64,000 nucleotides of DNA. Origin: Phaeobacter gallaeciensis (GTDB lineage: Bacteria; Pseudomonadota; Alphaproteobacteria; Rhodobacterales; Rhodobacteraceae). Below, piece by piece: positions 8,939-18,387 of the stretch. The first letter of the stretch is position 1; each line of letters opens with the position of its first letter. Location of the stretch: the NCBI RefSeq assembly GCF_001678945.1, contig NZ_CP015124.1:1547501-1611500 (forward strand). Direction: 5' to 3'. The translations under genes and the position numbers were made by a program. Below the pieces are notes generated by a model. It had not been told where the DNA came from. It made no database searches and worked only from the letters and a program-made list of their open reading frames with translations.

Positions 8939-10357
8939 TTAGGGGATCCAGCGCTGTACGAACCGGACCACGCGTTCAACCTTGGGATTATCAAATAGAC
9001 GAGGAGAGAAATAGGCCCCCGCGACCCGTTTGTTAACCTCACCAATCGTCGGATAGGGCGAGACCATGGCCGCGACCTGGCTCATCTTCATATTATTGGC
9101 CAGAACAAGCGACCAGAGGTTGATCAGTTCGCCTGCCTGATGGCCGACAATCGTGACCCCCACCGGACGGCCCTTGACCACCATCGCCTTGATGAAACCC
9201 TTCGCCTTGCGCTCGGCAAGGGCGCGGTCGTTGTGGCTGAAATCAAACCGCGCGATCTCCAGCTGGCTGCCGTGTTTCTTCCGCGCCTCTGCTTCGGTCA
9301 GGCCGACCTGCGCCAGTTCCGGGTCCGTATAGGTGGCCCAGGGAATATGGGCGGTCTTTGCCTTTGACGGCAGCCCGAACAGGACAGAGCGGATGATCAC
9401 CCCGGCATGATATCCCGCCACATGGGTAAACTGCAGCCCCCCGGCCACGTCACCGATGGCATAGACGCGGCGATTGGTAGTGCGCAGGCTGTCATCGACC
9501 TTGATCCCCGAGCGCGTGGTCTCGATCCCCGCTACGTCCAGGTTTAGCCGCTCCGTATTGGTCTTGCGCCCGACCGCCACCAACAGATGCGTACCTTTGA
9601 AGATGCGGCCATCCTTTGCTTCAACTTCAATAGCCCCCGCCGCGCCGCGAATCTCACTGGCCAGGGCCTGTTCGGCAATCTCAACGCCTTCGGCGCGCAG
9701 ATGATCCAGCACCAGGGTTGCGGCCTCGGGATCATCCTTTGCCAGCGCGGTGTCACCTTCGATCACCGTCACCTTGCTGCCCAAACGCACATGCGCCTGC
9801 GCCATTTCCAGACCGATGGGGCCACCGCCGATGATCAGCAGATGATCTGGGCGCTCGCGCAGATCAAACAGGGTCTCGTTGGTCTCATAAGGCACCTGAT
9901 CCAGCCCGGGGATTGGCGGCACCAGCGGCGACGATCCCGTGGCGATGACAATCCGCCGCGCGGTGATGACGTGATCGCCCGCCTCCACCTCGCGCGGAGA
10001 AATAAACCGCCCGAGCGCACGGATCACCCGCACCCCGAACCCTTCGAACCGCTCCTGACTGTCGACCGGTGCAATGGTGTCGATCACATCCTGAACATGA
10101 TCCTTGGCCGCCGCGTAATCCGCCTGCGGCACCTGATCAGCCACCCCGAAGGCCGCGGAATGCGCGGCGCCATAGGCCGCCTTGGCGCTGGCCAGCAGCG
10201 CCTTTGAAGGTACGCAACCGTAGTTGAGGCAATCGCCGCCCATCTTGTGCCCCTCCAGAAGGACCACATCGGCGCCCATCTGGCTGGCCCCGGCCGCGAC
10301 AGACAAGCCACCTGACCCGGCCCCGATGACCAGCAGATCACATTTAATACGCTGCAT
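8939..10357 (-). CDS. MerA/Lpd-like FAD-dependent pyridine nucleotide-disulfide oxidoreductase
   Basis: The protein is about 472 residues. It has an N-terminal FAD-binding motif (VIGAGSGG), the redox-active disulfide block GGDCLNYGCVPSKALL, an NAD(P) motif (GGGPIGLEMAQ) and a C-terminal dimerisation domain. It lacks the heavy-metal domain and the terminal Cys-Cys pair of true mercuric reductases. The dihydrolipoamide dehydrogenase catalytic region HPT is SPYPT here, without the usual His, so it is unlikely to be a housekeeping Lpd. I chose the ATG at 10357 because GGAGG lies 7 nt before it. The ATG two codons upstream overlaps the TVP38 stop but is only 1 nt from GGAGG. It is co-transcribed with the TVP38 gene; the joint function is unknown. 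Confidence 0.88.
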   Translation of the reverse strand: MQRIKCDLLVIGAGSGGLSVAAGASQMGADVVLLEGHKMGGDCLNYGCVPSKALLASAKAAYGAAHSAAFGVADQVPQADYAAAKDHVQDVIDTIAPVDSQERFEGFGVRVIRALGRFISPREVEAGDHVITARRIVIATGSSPLVPPIPGLDQVPYETNETLFDLRERPDHLLIIGGGPIGLEMAQAHVRLGSKVTVIEGDTALAKDDPEAATLVLDHLRAEGVEIAEQALASEIRGAAGAIEVEAKDGRIFKGTHLLVAVGRKTNTERLNLDVAGIETTRSGIKVDDSLRTTNRRVYAIGDVAGGLQFTHVAGYHAGVIIRSVLFGLPSKAKTAHIPWATYTDPELAQVGLTEAEARKKHGSQLEIARFDFSHNDRALAERKAKGFIKAMVVKGRPVGVTIVGHQAGELINLWSLVLANNMKMSQVAAMVSPYPTIGEVNKRVAGAYFSPRLFDNPKVERVVRFVQRWIP

Positions 10358-10359
10358 GA

Positions 10360-11097
10360 TCATGCCTCCGGCGTTTTGCCTGCACCCTTGCGGCGCAGCG
10401 ATTTGACGATGATTGGCATGGCCGCCAGCACACAGAGCCCCAGAATCGGGCCGATCACATGCGGCTCCCACAGGAGCGACAGGTCGGGATCCTCGCCTCG
10501 GTCGAACACGGCGCCGACACCAACACCGATCCAGGTAAAGACGATGGCGCCGGGGATGATTCCCACCGCCGTCGTCCACAGGAAGTTTCCGAACTTCACC
10601 CCGACCATGGCGGGCAGCAGATTAGCCACGAAAAACGGTACCGCCGGAACAAGGCGTAACAGCAGGAGCACCTCAATCTCGTTTTCCCGCAGCGCCTGTT
10701 TTAACATTTGCACGCGTCCTTCGGCGGCTTCGAAGCGGGCCGAGAGTGTTTCGCCCAGCCCCCAGCGCGCCGCCAGAAAGATGCCTGCTGCACCGATGGT
10801 GGCCGAGACCACATTGAGCGTAGTCCCGGTGGCAAGGCCGAACAGGAACCCGCCGGTCACCGAAGCAACAGCGGCGCCGGGCAGCGAAAACACGACCATG
10901 ACGATGTAAACGGCCGCAAAAACCGCCGCGAGGCCGATCAGATTCTCATCACGGAACTGCAACAGCGCCTCCCGATTGTCCCGAAGCGTGTCGAAGGTAA
11001 GGTAATCCTTCAGCGTCACGGCTCCGATCACCGCGACCACAGCCACGATAATCAAAGGCAGGTGCCGCGCGATGCCCGGCTTTTTGAGGTCTGTCAT
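10360..11097 (-). CDS. TVP38/TMEM64 (VTT-domain) membrane protein
   Basis: The protein is about 245 residues with several hydrophobic helices. It has the VTT/SNARE-associated signature LLLRLVPAVPFFVANLLPA followed by VGIIPGAIVFTWIG. Proteins of this family (DedA-related) are linked to lipid scrambling or transport, but no specific substrate can be assigned. The gene precedes and overlaps by a few bases the frame of the MerA-like oxidoreductase gene, a pairing that suggests one transcript. An ATG five codons upstream (11112) is an alternative start; GGTGAG lies at a better distance before 11097. Confidence 0.86.
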   Translation of the reverse strand: MTDLKKPGIARHLPLIIVAVVAVIGAVTLKDYLTFDTLRDNREALLQFRDENLIGLAAVFAAVYIVMVVFSLPGAAVASVTGGFLFGLATGTTLNVVSATIGAAGIFLAARWGLGETLSARFEAAEGRVQMLKQALRENEIEVLLLLRLVPAVPFFVANLLPAMVGVKFGNFLWTTAVGIIPGAIVFTWIGVGVGAVFDRGEDPDLSLLWEPHVIGPILGLCVLAAMPIIVKSLRRKGAGKTPEA

Positions 11098-11519
11098 CTT
11101 GCTCTCACCCATGTCTTGGCTGTTCGGCAGGGCACGGACACCGGGGGAGGTCCGCCCCCCTTGATCCGCCTGCCCCGGCGCCTTTTGCTGCTCCGGTGCA
11201 TTTTTCTATGATCAATATGGCCCCGGCACGAGCCTGACGCATAGCAGTTCACGGGCGCTTGATCACCGGACATTTTTCGTGAGAAATCCACTGGCCCACA
11301 TGCGCGCTCTGTAACAATCCCACCGGTTTTCGTGACACGACAGCGCCGCAGCCCCCCGAATTTTGACATAAATATTGCATGAGGGGACGAAAAGCGGCGA
11401 AAACACCGGCCAATGGGTTTGACTTGCCGCCCGATCCCTTCTAATGACCGGGCTTCGAGATTTGACCCCGGGAGGCGATTCCGCGCCCTGCCCGTAGATA
11501 CAATGTGGAGACCGGAGCG
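11098..11519. other. Divergent intergenic region between the TVP38 gene and rpmH
   Basis: About 400 nt without a convincing coding frame separate the minus-strand TVP38 gene from plus-strand rpmH. The right part holds the rpmH promoter. The left part contains short C-rich and T-rich tracts, and I see no further assignable signal. Open frames on the minus strand here overlap rpmH and lack coding character. Confidence 0.5.
11419..11447 (+). promoter_or_regulatory. Candidate promoter of rpmH-rnpA
   Basis: TTGACT (11419-11424), a 17-nt spacer and TAATGA (11442-11447) lie 72 nt before the rpmH start. The -35 is good and the -10 is weak. A second TTGACA at 11363-11368 has no -10 at the correct distance. 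Confidence 0.45.
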
Positions 11520-11654
11520 ATGAAACGCACCTATCAGCCTTCGAACCTGGTTCGCAAACGCCGCCACGGCTTCCGTGCGCGCATGGCCACCAAGGCAGGC
11601 CGCAAGATCCTGAACGCACGCCGCGCACGTGGCCGGAAAGAGCTGAGCGCATAA
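11520..11654 (+). CDS. rpmH: 50S ribosomal protein L34
   Basis: The 44-codon frame gives [18 protein letters not shown] and ends GRKELSA, the full-length conserved L34. GACCGGAGCG precedes the ATG at a usable distance (CGGAG). It is followed by rnpA, yidD and, further on, yidC, which is the classical rpmH-rnpA-yidD-yidC arrangement of ribosome, RNase P and membrane-insertion genes. Its basic composition fits binding in 23S rRNA. No anomaly seen. Confidence 0.97.
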   Translation: MKRTYQPSNLVRKRRHGFRARMATKAGRKILNARRARGRKELSA

Positions 11655-11686
11655 ACCGCGCTCACTGCTTGATCCGCGTTGACGGT

Positions 11687-12112
11687 ATGACACCGCCGAA
11701 GGCCCCCAAAGACGGCTCTGCCGACGACCGGGACACGCCTTCGGCGGTTTCCGTTTGTCCAGATGGCGCCGAATCCCCGCAAGGGATTGAGGTGTTGACC
11801 AAGCGCCGCGAGTTTCTTGCGGCTGCGCGCGCGCGTCGTCAGGGCAGCAAGGGCATGATGGTCCAGGGTCGCAACCGCCGGGATACCGGCGGCATTCGCG
11901 TTGGCTTCACCTGCTCAAAAAAGGTCGGCAATGCCGTTGCCCGCAACCGGGCCAAACGCCGACTGCGCGAGGTGGCTCGGATGATTCTGCCCAGTCACGG
12001 TCGCCCCGGCTGGGATTACGTGCTCATTGGCCGCGCCAATGAAACCGCCCAGCGCCCGTTCGAAGAACTGAAACGCGACCTGATCTACGCCCTGAAGAAG
12101 ATTCACGGCTGA
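11687..12112 (+). CDS. rnpA: Ribonuclease P protein component
   Basis: The 141-residue protein carries the RnpA signature [10 protein letters not shown] and the central block [20 protein letters not shown]. It assists the RNase P RNA in removing tRNA 5' leaders. The ATG at 11687 (MTPPKAPK) is preferred; an in-frame TTG six codons upstream would add MIRVDG. The first about 45 residues form an acidic, proline-containing extension before the conserved LTKRREF start, which is longer than in enterobacterial RnpA. It lies directly downstream of rpmH. Confidence 0.95.
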   Translation: MTPPKAPKDGSADDRDTPSAVSVCPDGAESPQGIEVLTKRREFLAAARARRQGSKGMMVQGRNRRDTGGIRVGFTCSKKVGNAVARNRAKRRLREVARMILPSHGRPGWDYVLIGRANETAQRPFEELKRDLIYALKKIHG

Positions 12113-12164
12113 TCCTGTCTGCGGGGCCTTCCCCGGGCCCAACCTGCTTCCTATCTTGATCAAC

Positions 12165-12431
12165 ATGACCTTCTTTGCCCGCATCCTTGCCCTGCCCGTG
12201 CGCGCCTATCGGCTGATCTTCAGTCCCTGGGTCGGTTTTAACTGCCGGTATCAACCCACCTGCTCGGCCTATGCGCTGGAATCGCTGGAAAAACACGGCG
12301 CAGTAAAGGGAACATGGCTGTCTCTGCGGCGAATCGGCCGCTGCCATCCCTTGGGCGGAGATGGCTACGATCCGGTACCGGGCAGCGATCCACAGCACGA
12401 GACCGAACAAAAGAGCAAGTCACAGGGTTAA
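12165..12431 (+). CDS. yidD: Membrane protein insertion efficiency factor YidD
   Basis: The 88-residue protein has the YidD core with [21 protein letters not shown] and [14 protein letters not shown], including the conserved cysteines. YidD is a small membrane-associated protein that aids YidC-dependent insertion. ATG at 12165 is chosen; an in-frame TTG three codons earlier is an alternative. In most relatives yidC follows closely, but here ttcA and a GGDEF/EAL gene lie between. Confidence 0.94.
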   Translation: MTFFARILALPVRAYRLIFSPWVGFNCRYQPTCSAYALESLEKHGAVKGTWLSLRRIGRCHPLGGDGYDPVPGSDPQHETEQKSKSQG

Positions 12432-12537
12432 GGGGCTGCTATTCCCCACCCAGCGCCCACGACAGGCACTCTCGGCTCAAAACCTTGTGCCCCGCTTTTT
12501 TCTTGGCAAAGCCGTTTTGACAGGCTACGGGGCCGTC

Positions 12538-13425
12538 ATGCTTGATGATGATCTGGACGAAATCCATCCGCTCTTTGCCGGTGCGCCCTCCACCACCGAA
12601 TTCAAGAAGCTGCGCAAACGCATAGTCCGCTATGCCCGCGAAGCGATTGATCAATACGGCATGGTGGAACGACGCACGGACGGCACCACGCCGCGCTGGC
12701 TGGTCTGCCTGTCCGGCGGCAAGGACAGCTACACCCTGCTTGCGGTTCTATATGAACTGAAATGGCGTGGGCTGTTGCCGGTGGACCTTCTGGCCTGCAA
12801 TCTGGATCAGGGTCAGCCCGGTTTTCCGGCAACGGTTCTGCCGGAATTCCTTGAAAAGATGGGCGTTCCGCACCGCATCGAATATCAGGACACCTACAGT
12901 ATCGTCGTCGACAAGGTGCCACAGGGGCGGACCTATTGCGCCCTGTGCTCCCGCCTGCGCCGGGGTAACCTTTATAGGATCGCGCGCGAGGAAGGCTGCT
13001 CCGCAGTTGTGCTGGGGCATCACCGCGATGACATCCTTGAGACGTTCTTCATGAACCTGTTTCATGGCGGGCGACTGGCTACCATGCCGCCCAAGCTGGT
13101 CAATGAAGAGGGCGACCTCTTCCTGTTCCGCCCCCTGGCCCATGTGGCCGAGGCGGATTGCGAGAAATTTGCCAAGGCGATGAACTACCCGATCATCCCC
13201 TGCGACCTGTGCGGAAGCCAGGACGGCCTGCAACGCCAGCAGGTCAAACAGATCCTGGATCAGTGGGAATCAAACAGCCCCGGGCGCCGCCAGGTTATGT
13301 TCCGGGCCCTGATGAATGCACGTCCTTCGCATCTTCTTGACCCGAAACTGTTCGATTTTGTAGGGTTGAGCGTGAAAAACCCATCAGAAACAGAAGATTT
13401 GGACAAGATTCCCGTATTGCGTTAA
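12538..13425 (+). CDS. ttcA: tRNA 2-thiocytidine synthetase TtcA
   Basis: The 295-residue protein contains the PP-loop SGGKDS and the two CxxC pairs CALC and CDLC that hold a 4Fe-4S cluster, together diagnostic of TtcA. The enzyme thiolates C32 of certain tRNAs, including arginine and serine tRNAs, using ATP and cluster-delivered sulfur. The frame is open further upstream into yidD, but the conserved protein starts at [13 protein letters not shown] (ATG 12538). It sits between yidD and a GGDEF/EAL gene. Confidence 0.95.
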   Translation: MLDDDLDEIHPLFAGAPSTTEFKKLRKRIVRYAREAIDQYGMVERRTDGTTPRWLVCLSGGKDSYTLLAVLYELKWRGLLPVDLLACNLDQGQPGFPATVLPEFLEKMGVPHRIEYQDTYSIVVDKVPQGRTYCALCSRLRRGNLYRIAREEGCSAVVLGHHRDDILETFFMNLFHGGRLATMPPKLVNEEGDLFLFRPLAHVAEADCEKFAKAMNYPIIPCDLCGSQDGLQRQQVKQILDQWESNSPGRRQVMFRALMNARPSHLLDPKLFDFVGLSVKNPSETEDLDKIPVLR

Positions 13426-13491
13426 CTCCGCAGTTAGAAGCGGATCATAGTCTTTGCATGCACCCCTGTGCAGAAGGTGAAAGGTCCGCTC

Positions 13492-15036
13492 ATGCCAAAA
13501 CTCAATTCAGGTCTGCTGACGCACATCCGGAGAAAGATCGCTCCTGCGTTGTTCACGCCTCCTGTCTTGGCGTTTCTGCCTGCCCTGACACTGGCGACCT
13601 TCTGGATTGGCGGCGAGGCTGCGCTGCTTTGGGTGGCCCTCGGCCTTCCCATTCTCTTCGCAGCCCTTGGCGGCTTTGACCGCTCACGTAATCGCGGTAC
13701 ACCCCGGGATAGCATCACCGGCATGATGCTGCGCGAAGGGTTCGAACTGGGTGTGCGCGACGTGTTCGAGGACACCTCTGATACCGGGCTGCGCTCGGTG
13801 ATCTACATCATCGAAATCGACGATTACAAAAACGTGGTGGATCGCTACGGTCAGGAAGCCGGCGATCAGATCATGCAGCGTTGCGGCGACCGCATCGCCA
13901 GCACCCTGCGAAATAAGGATATCGTGGCACGGATCGGCGACAGCAAATTCGGCATCTGCCTGACACCCGTGTTGCAGCTGGACCTGGAATCCTGCGTGCA
14001 GCTGTCCGGCCGCATGCAGGCCTCGGTCGAAGAACCGATCTCGCTTGATGGCACATCGGTTTATATCTCCTGCTCCATCGGGTTCTGCCTGCGCAGCCGT
14101 GCGCCGGGCACCAAACCTTCCGACTGGGTCGCTGCCGCCGCCACCGCGCTGGCCGAGGCGCAGCAAAATGGCCCCTCGGGCATCCGGGTCTATTCCGCAG
14201 ATATCTATCACCGCACCAAAGCGCGCTGTAATCTGCGCGACGAAGTTGCCGAGGCGCTGGAAACCGGTCAGATCATGCCCTGGTTCCAGCCCCAGATCTC
14301 AACGGATACCGGACGAGTGTCCGGGTTTGAGGCGCTGGCCCGCTGGATGCATCCGGTCCGCGGCCTGATCCCGCCGCATACTTTCCTGCCCGCGCTGGAA
14401 GAAGCCGGGCTGATGGAGCGGCTGAGCCAGGTCATGCTGTTCCACTCTCTCACCGCCATCAAGGCATGGGACGCGGCTGGTGTGGAGGTTCCCTCTGTCG
14501 GGGTGAACTTTGCCACCCAGGAGCTGCGCAACCCCGGCCTTGCCGACAATATCCGCTGGGAACTGGAACGCTTTGGCCTGTCGTCGGACCGCCTGTCGGT
14601 CGAAATTCTGGAAACCGTCATGACGGACCAGCCCGACGATGTGGTGACCCGTAATATCGCAGCGCTGAGCGCCATGGGCTGCCGGATTGAGCTGGATGAT
14701 TTCGGTACCGGCCATGCCTCGATCTCGGCGGTGCGGCGCTTCAATATCTCCCGGATCAAGATCGACCGCTCTTTCGTGATGAAATCGGACCGCGATCCGG
14801 AGCAGCAGAAACTGATTGCTGCGATCCTGACCATGGCCGAACGTCTGGACCTGGAAACCCTGGCCGAAGGCGTTGAAACCGTGGGCGAGCACGCGCTGCT
14901 GTCGCAACTGGGCTGTGACCATGTTCAGGGCTTTGGCATCGGCCGCCCGATGCCCTTTGACCAGACTCTGGACTGGATCACCGCGCATCAGTCCAAACTG
15001 CAGGACGCACCGGCCATTGGACGGCAAAACCCCTGA
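13492..15036 (+). CDS. Membrane c-di-GMP phosphodiesterase with degenerate GGDEF and intact EAL domain
   Basis: The protein is about 514 residues. Two hydrophobic helices lie in the first 65 residues (FLPALTLATFWIG, ALLWVALGLPILFAALGG). A GGDEF-type domain follows, but the catalytic motif reads GDSKF, so cyclase activity is unlikely. The EAL domain keeps FEALARW, DDFGTGHAS, EGVET and QGFGIGRPM, so c-di-GMP hydrolysis is expected. The degenerate GGDEF may bind GTP to regulate the EAL domain, as in CC3396 of Caulobacter. I chose ATG 13492; a GTG at 13468 is the alternative. It is placed between ttcA and yidC. Confidence 0.92.
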   Translation: MPKLNSGLLTHIRRKIAPALFTPPVLAFLPALTLATFWIGGEAALLWVALGLPILFAALGGFDRSRNRGTPRDSITGMMLREGFELGVRDVFEDTSDTGLRSVIYIIEIDDYKNVVDRYGQEAGDQIMQRCGDRIASTLRNKDIVARIGDSKFGICLTPVLQLDLESCVQLSGRMQASVEEPISLDGTSVYISCSIGFCLRSRAPGTKPSDWVAAAATALAEAQQNGPSGIRVYSADIYHRTKARCNLRDEVAEALETGQIMPWFQPQISTDTGRVSGFEALARWMHPVRGLIPPHTFLPALEEAGLMERLSQVMLFHSLTAIKAWDAAGVEVPSVGVNFATQELRNPGLADNIRWELERFGLSSDRLSVEILETVMTDQPDDVVTRNIAALSAMGCRIELDDFGTGHASISAVRRFNISRIKIDRSFVMKSDRDPEQQKLIAAILTMAERLDLETLAEGVETVGEHALLSQLGCDHVQGFGIGRPMPFDQTLDWITAHQSKLQDAPAIGRQNP

Positions 15037-15161
15037 TTTTTTGGATTTCCCGGCGCCGGGGGCGGAATGCCGCCCCTGTTTTCCCGGATTCCGCTTGACC
15101 TTTGGGGTCCACCTCTGTTGAACCACACCCTGTCATTCCATGCACGAGGTGGCGGTCCCCA

Positions 15162-16973
15162 ATGGACGATCAGAACAAGAATCTCATTCTCGCAACAGCA
15201 CTCAGTTTCCTGGTGATCCTTGGGTGGTACAGCTTTTTCCCGCCGCCGGAACCGGAGCCTGCTCCGGAAACCGTGGCGAATGAAACGGCTCCTGCGGGAG
15301 ACACGGCAGCTGCGCCCGGCGCAGCCCAGCCCGATACCGCAGTCAGCACCCAGCCCAGCGAAGAGGCCCAGGCCCCCGACGCTCCGCGCCTGACCATCGA
15401 TACCCCGCGCCTGGCGGGCAGTATCTCGCTTCAGGGTGGGCGGATCGATGATTTGGCGCTGAAAGACTACCACGTCGAGCTGGCAGAGGACTCCGACATC
15501 GTGCGGGTCCTGTCCCCGGTGGGCGAGGACAATGCCTTTTACGCGCTTTATGGCTGGGCACCGGGCACCGGGCTTGGCTTTGACGATGTTCCGGGCGCCA
15601 ATACCGTCTGGTCTGCGGACGAAGGCCAGGTTCTGACACCGGACAGCCCGGTGACCCTGACCTGGGACAACGGCAAGGGCCTGACCTTTACCCGTACCGT
15701 CGCAGTGGATGAGGATTATCTGTTCTCGGTCACCCAATCGGTTCAGAACGCCACCGGCGCCACCGTGGCCCTGGCCCCTTATGGCACCCTGGCGCGTCAC
15801 GGCGAACCTGCGAATCTGAAAAACTTCTTCATCCTGCACGAAGGCGTCGTCGGCATGGCCGACGGAGAGCTGGCGGAAATCGACTATGGCGACATGGCCG
15901 ATTTCGACCCCGATCCGCGTGATGGATCGCGCGCCGAGGTCAAGCAGGTCGAATCCAACGGCTGGCTCGGCTTCACCGACCACTACTGGATGTCCACGCT
16001 GATTCCCGAACCCGGTCAGGGCTTCCGCTCGATCGCGAAATACGACGAGCGGCGCGAGATCTACCAGACCGACGTCGTGCTGCCGACCGCGACCCTCGCC
16101 GATGGCGAAAGCAGCGAAGTCACCACCATGCTGTTTTCCGGCGCCAAGGAATGGGCGACCATCCGTGGCTACCAAAAAGACGGCATCGAAGGCTTCCTCG
16201 ACAGCATCGACTGGGGCTGGTTCTTCTTCCTGACCAAACCGATCTTTGCCGTCCTGCACTGGCTGCACGCGATGATCGGCAACATGGGCTGGTCCATTAT
16301 CGGCCTCACCATCTTCATCAAGATCCTGGTCTTCCCGCTGGCATATAAATCCTATGCGTCGATGGCGAAGATGAAGGAACTTCAGCCGCAGATGGAAAAG
16401 CTGAAAGAGCGCGCAGGCGACGACCGTCAGAAGCTCCAGAAAGAAATGATGGAGCTCTACAAGAAGGAAAAGGTGAACCCCGCTGCGGGCTGCCTGCCGA
16501 TCCTGATCCAGATCCCGATCTTCTTCTCGCTCTACAAGGTGATCTTCGTCACGCTGGAACTGCGGCACGCGGCCTTTTTTGGTCCCTTCCAGGACCTCAG
16601 CGCGCCCGATCCGACCTCGTTGATGAACCTCTTCGGCCTGCTGCCGTTCTCTGGCCCCGAGCCCGGAACCATCTTTGCCACCGTGTTCATCGGGATCCTG
16701 CCCATCCTTCTGGGTGTGTCCATGTGGCTGCAGCAGAAACTGAATCCGGCGCCCACCGATCCGACGCAAAAGATGATCTTTGCCTGGATGCCTTGGGTGT
16801 TCATGTTCATGCTTGGCGGTTTTGCTTCGGGTCTGGTGGTTTACTGGATTGCGAACAACACCATCACCTTTACGCAGCAGTATCTGATCATGCGCAGCCA
16901 CGGGTATAAACCGGACGTGTTTGGCAATATCAAATCCAGCATGAAACGCGCACCCAAGACGGAAGACAAATGA
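15162..16973 (+). CDS. yidC: Membrane protein insertase YidC
   Basis: The 603-residue protein starts MDDQNKNLILATALSFLVI (first transmembrane helix, residues about 7-25). A proline/alanine-rich linker and a periplasmic beta domain of about 300 residues follow. The conserved five-helix insertase core covers about residue 360 onward (FFLTKPIFAVLHWLH, NPAAGCLPILIQIPIFFSLYKV). GAGGTGG lies about 10 nt upstream of the ATG. YidC inserts membrane proteins alone or with SecYEG. The following MOSC gene overlaps by 4 nt. Confidence 0.97.
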   Translation: MDDQNKNLILATALSFLVILGWYSFFPPPEPEPAPETVANETAPAGDTAAAPGAAQPDTAVSTQPSEEAQAPDAPRLTIDTPRLAGSISLQGGRIDDLALKDYHVELAEDSDIVRVLSPVGEDNAFYALYGWAPGTGLGFDDVPGANTVWSADEGQVLTPDSPVTLTWDNGKGLTFTRTVAVDEDYLFSVTQSVQNATGATVALAPYGTLARHGEPANLKNFFILHEGVVGMADGELAEIDYGDMADFDPDPRDGSRAEVKQVESNGWLGFTDHYWMSTLIPEPGQGFRSIAKYDERREIYQTDVVLPTATLADGESSEVTTMLFSGAKEWATIRGYQKDGIEGFLDSIDWGWFFFLTKPIFAVLHWLHAMIGNMGWSIIGLTIFIKILVFPLAYKSYASMAKMKELQPQMEKLKERAGDDRQKLQKEMMELYKKEKVNPAAGCLPILIQIPIFFSLYKVIFVTLELRHAAFFGPFQDLSAPDPTSLMNLFGLLPFSGPEPGTIFATVFIGILPILLGVSMWLQQKLNPAPTDPTQKMIFAWMPWVFMFMLGGFASGLVVYWIANNTITFTQQYLIMRSHGYKPDVFGNIKSSMKRAPKTEDK

Positions 16974-17722
16974 CAGACACCGTTACAGAGATCTGGCGCC
17001 ACCCGGTCAAATCACACGGCCGGGAAGCGCTGGAAACGGTAACACTGACCGCCGGGCAGACCATGCCCGGCGATCGTGTTTGGGCGGTGGCGCATGAGGC
17101 CTCTACCGCCGATGGCAGCGCATGGGTGCCCTGTTCCAATTTCAGCCGTGGCGCCAAGGCGCCGCAACTGATGGCGATTGATGCCAGCTACGACGAGGCC
17201 ACCGGCCACGTCACGCTGCGCCATCCCAGCCGGGGCGAACTGACCTTCGACCCCGACGCCGCAGAGGACCTGCCCCGGTTTCTTGATTGGGTGGCCCCGC
17301 TGATGCCCGCAGAGCGCGCCGCCTCGGCGCATATCGTTCGGGTGCCGGGGCGTGGCATGACAGACACCGATTTCCCCTCGGTGTCGCTGTGCAACCTTGC
17401 CTCGCACCGCGCGGTCGAGGCGGCGATCGGTCATGAGCTGTCGCCACAACGCTGGCGTGGCAACATCTGGTTCGATCTGGGCACGCCCTGGGTGGAAAAC
17501 GAATGGCTCGGCCGTGAGGTGCAGATCGGGGAAGCGGTCTTTGCGGTGCGCGAACGCACCCGCCGCTGCATGGCGACAACCGCCAACCCGGCCACCGGCG
17601 AACGCGATGCCGAAACGCTGAAGACCCTGAACAGTGCCTTTGGCCATCAGGATTTTTCAGTCTATGCAGAGGTCGTGCGCGGCGGAACTATCCGCCTTGG
17701 CGATCTGGTAAAGGTGCTCTGA
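16970..17722 (+). CDS. MOSC-domain protein
   Basis: The 250-residue protein begins with a MOSC N-terminal beta-barrel-like segment (EIWRHPVKSHGREAL). It has the C-terminal MOSC core with the conserved cysteine in RTRRCMATTANP, the residue that in MOSC proteins is thought to carry activated sulfur or coordinate molybdenum cofactor. It overlaps yidC by 4 nt and abuts engB (TGATG), so it is translated from the same message. Substrate and partner are unknown. Confidence 0.87.
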   Translation: MTDTVTEIWRHPVKSHGREALETVTLTAGQTMPGDRVWAVAHEASTADGSAWVPCSNFSRGAKAPQLMAIDASYDEATGHVTLRHPSRGELTFDPDAAEDLPRFLDWVAPLMPAERAASAHIVRVPGRGMTDTDFPSVSLCNLASHRAVEAAIGHELSPQRWRGNIWFDLGTPWVENEWLGREVQIGEAVFAVRERTRRCMATTANPATGERDAETLKTLNSAFGHQDFSVYAEVVRGGTIRLGDLVKVL

Positions 17723-18372
17723 TGCAAATGCAATTTTCCCTGGCCGAAGCGCCGGACGAGGCAACCGCCGAAAAGGGCCGCAAACTCTTTGCTGGCCAGT
17801 CCGAATTCCTGAAAGGCGTGGTCGCCATGTCGGGCCTGCCCGAAGCTGACCGGGTCGAGGTCTGCTTTGCCGGGCGCTCCAACGTGGGCAAGTCGAGCCT
17901 GATCAACGCGCTGACCGGCACCAAGGGGCTGGCGCGCGCCTCCAACACCCCGGGCCGCACGCAAGAGATCAACTATTTCACCCAAGGTCCCGATCTCTAC
18001 CTCGTCGACCTGCCCGGCTATGGCTATGCCAATGCGCCGCTGGCGGTGGTGGAGAAATGGCAGAAGCTGCTGAAACGCTATCTCAGCGGGCGTCAGACCC
18101 TGCGCCGCGCCTTTGTGCTGATCGACAGCCGCCACGGCATCAAGAAGGTCGATGACGAGATCATGGCGCTGCTGGACAGCGCTGCGGTGACCTTCCAATG
18201 CGTGATGACCAAGGCCGACAAGGTCAAGGCGAAGGATCTGGATAAGGTGATGGAGCAGGTACGTAGCGCCCTGTCCAAACACCCGGCGGCCTATCCTGAA
18301 ATCGTGATGACCTCTTCTGAGAAGGGCGAGGGAATCGCCACGCTGCGCTCGATCATCTCCGGCATCGACTAA
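17722..18372 (+). CDS. engB: Ribosome biogenesis GTPase EngB/YsxC
   Basis: The 216-residue GTPase shows all G motifs: GRSNVGKSS (G1), NTPGRTQ (G2), DLPGYG (G3), TKAD (G4) and TSS (G5). It acts in 50S subunit assembly. The ATG shares a base with the stop of the MOSC gene (TGATG), implying coupling within yidC-MOSC-engB. Length and motif order are normal. Confidence 0.95.
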   Translation: MQMQFSLAEAPDEATAEKGRKLFAGQSEFLKGVVAMSGLPEADRVEVCFAGRSNVGKSSLINALTGTKGLARASNTPGRTQEINYFTQGPDLYLVDLPGYGYANAPLAVVEKWQKLLKRYLSGRQTLRRAFVLIDSRHGIKKVDDEIMALLDSAAVTFQCVMTKADKVKAKDLDKVMEQVRSALSKHPAAYPEIVMTSSEKGEGIATLRSIISGID

Positions 18373-18387
18373 GCCATTCGGCGCCCG

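Noticed and set aside
8939-10357. Mercuric reductase identity
   Set aside because: The CVPSK redox block alone is shared by the superfamily; no heavy-metal domain, no terminal Cys pair and no mer genes nearby.
11363-11368. TTGACA as a second rpmH promoter
   Set aside because: No acceptable -10 at 16-18 nt; the TTGACT-N17-TAATGA nearer to rpmH fits better.
14988-16901. Open frame of 637 codons on the minus strand
   Set aside because: Antisense to yidC; composition is His/Arg/Gln-rich and no motif is present.
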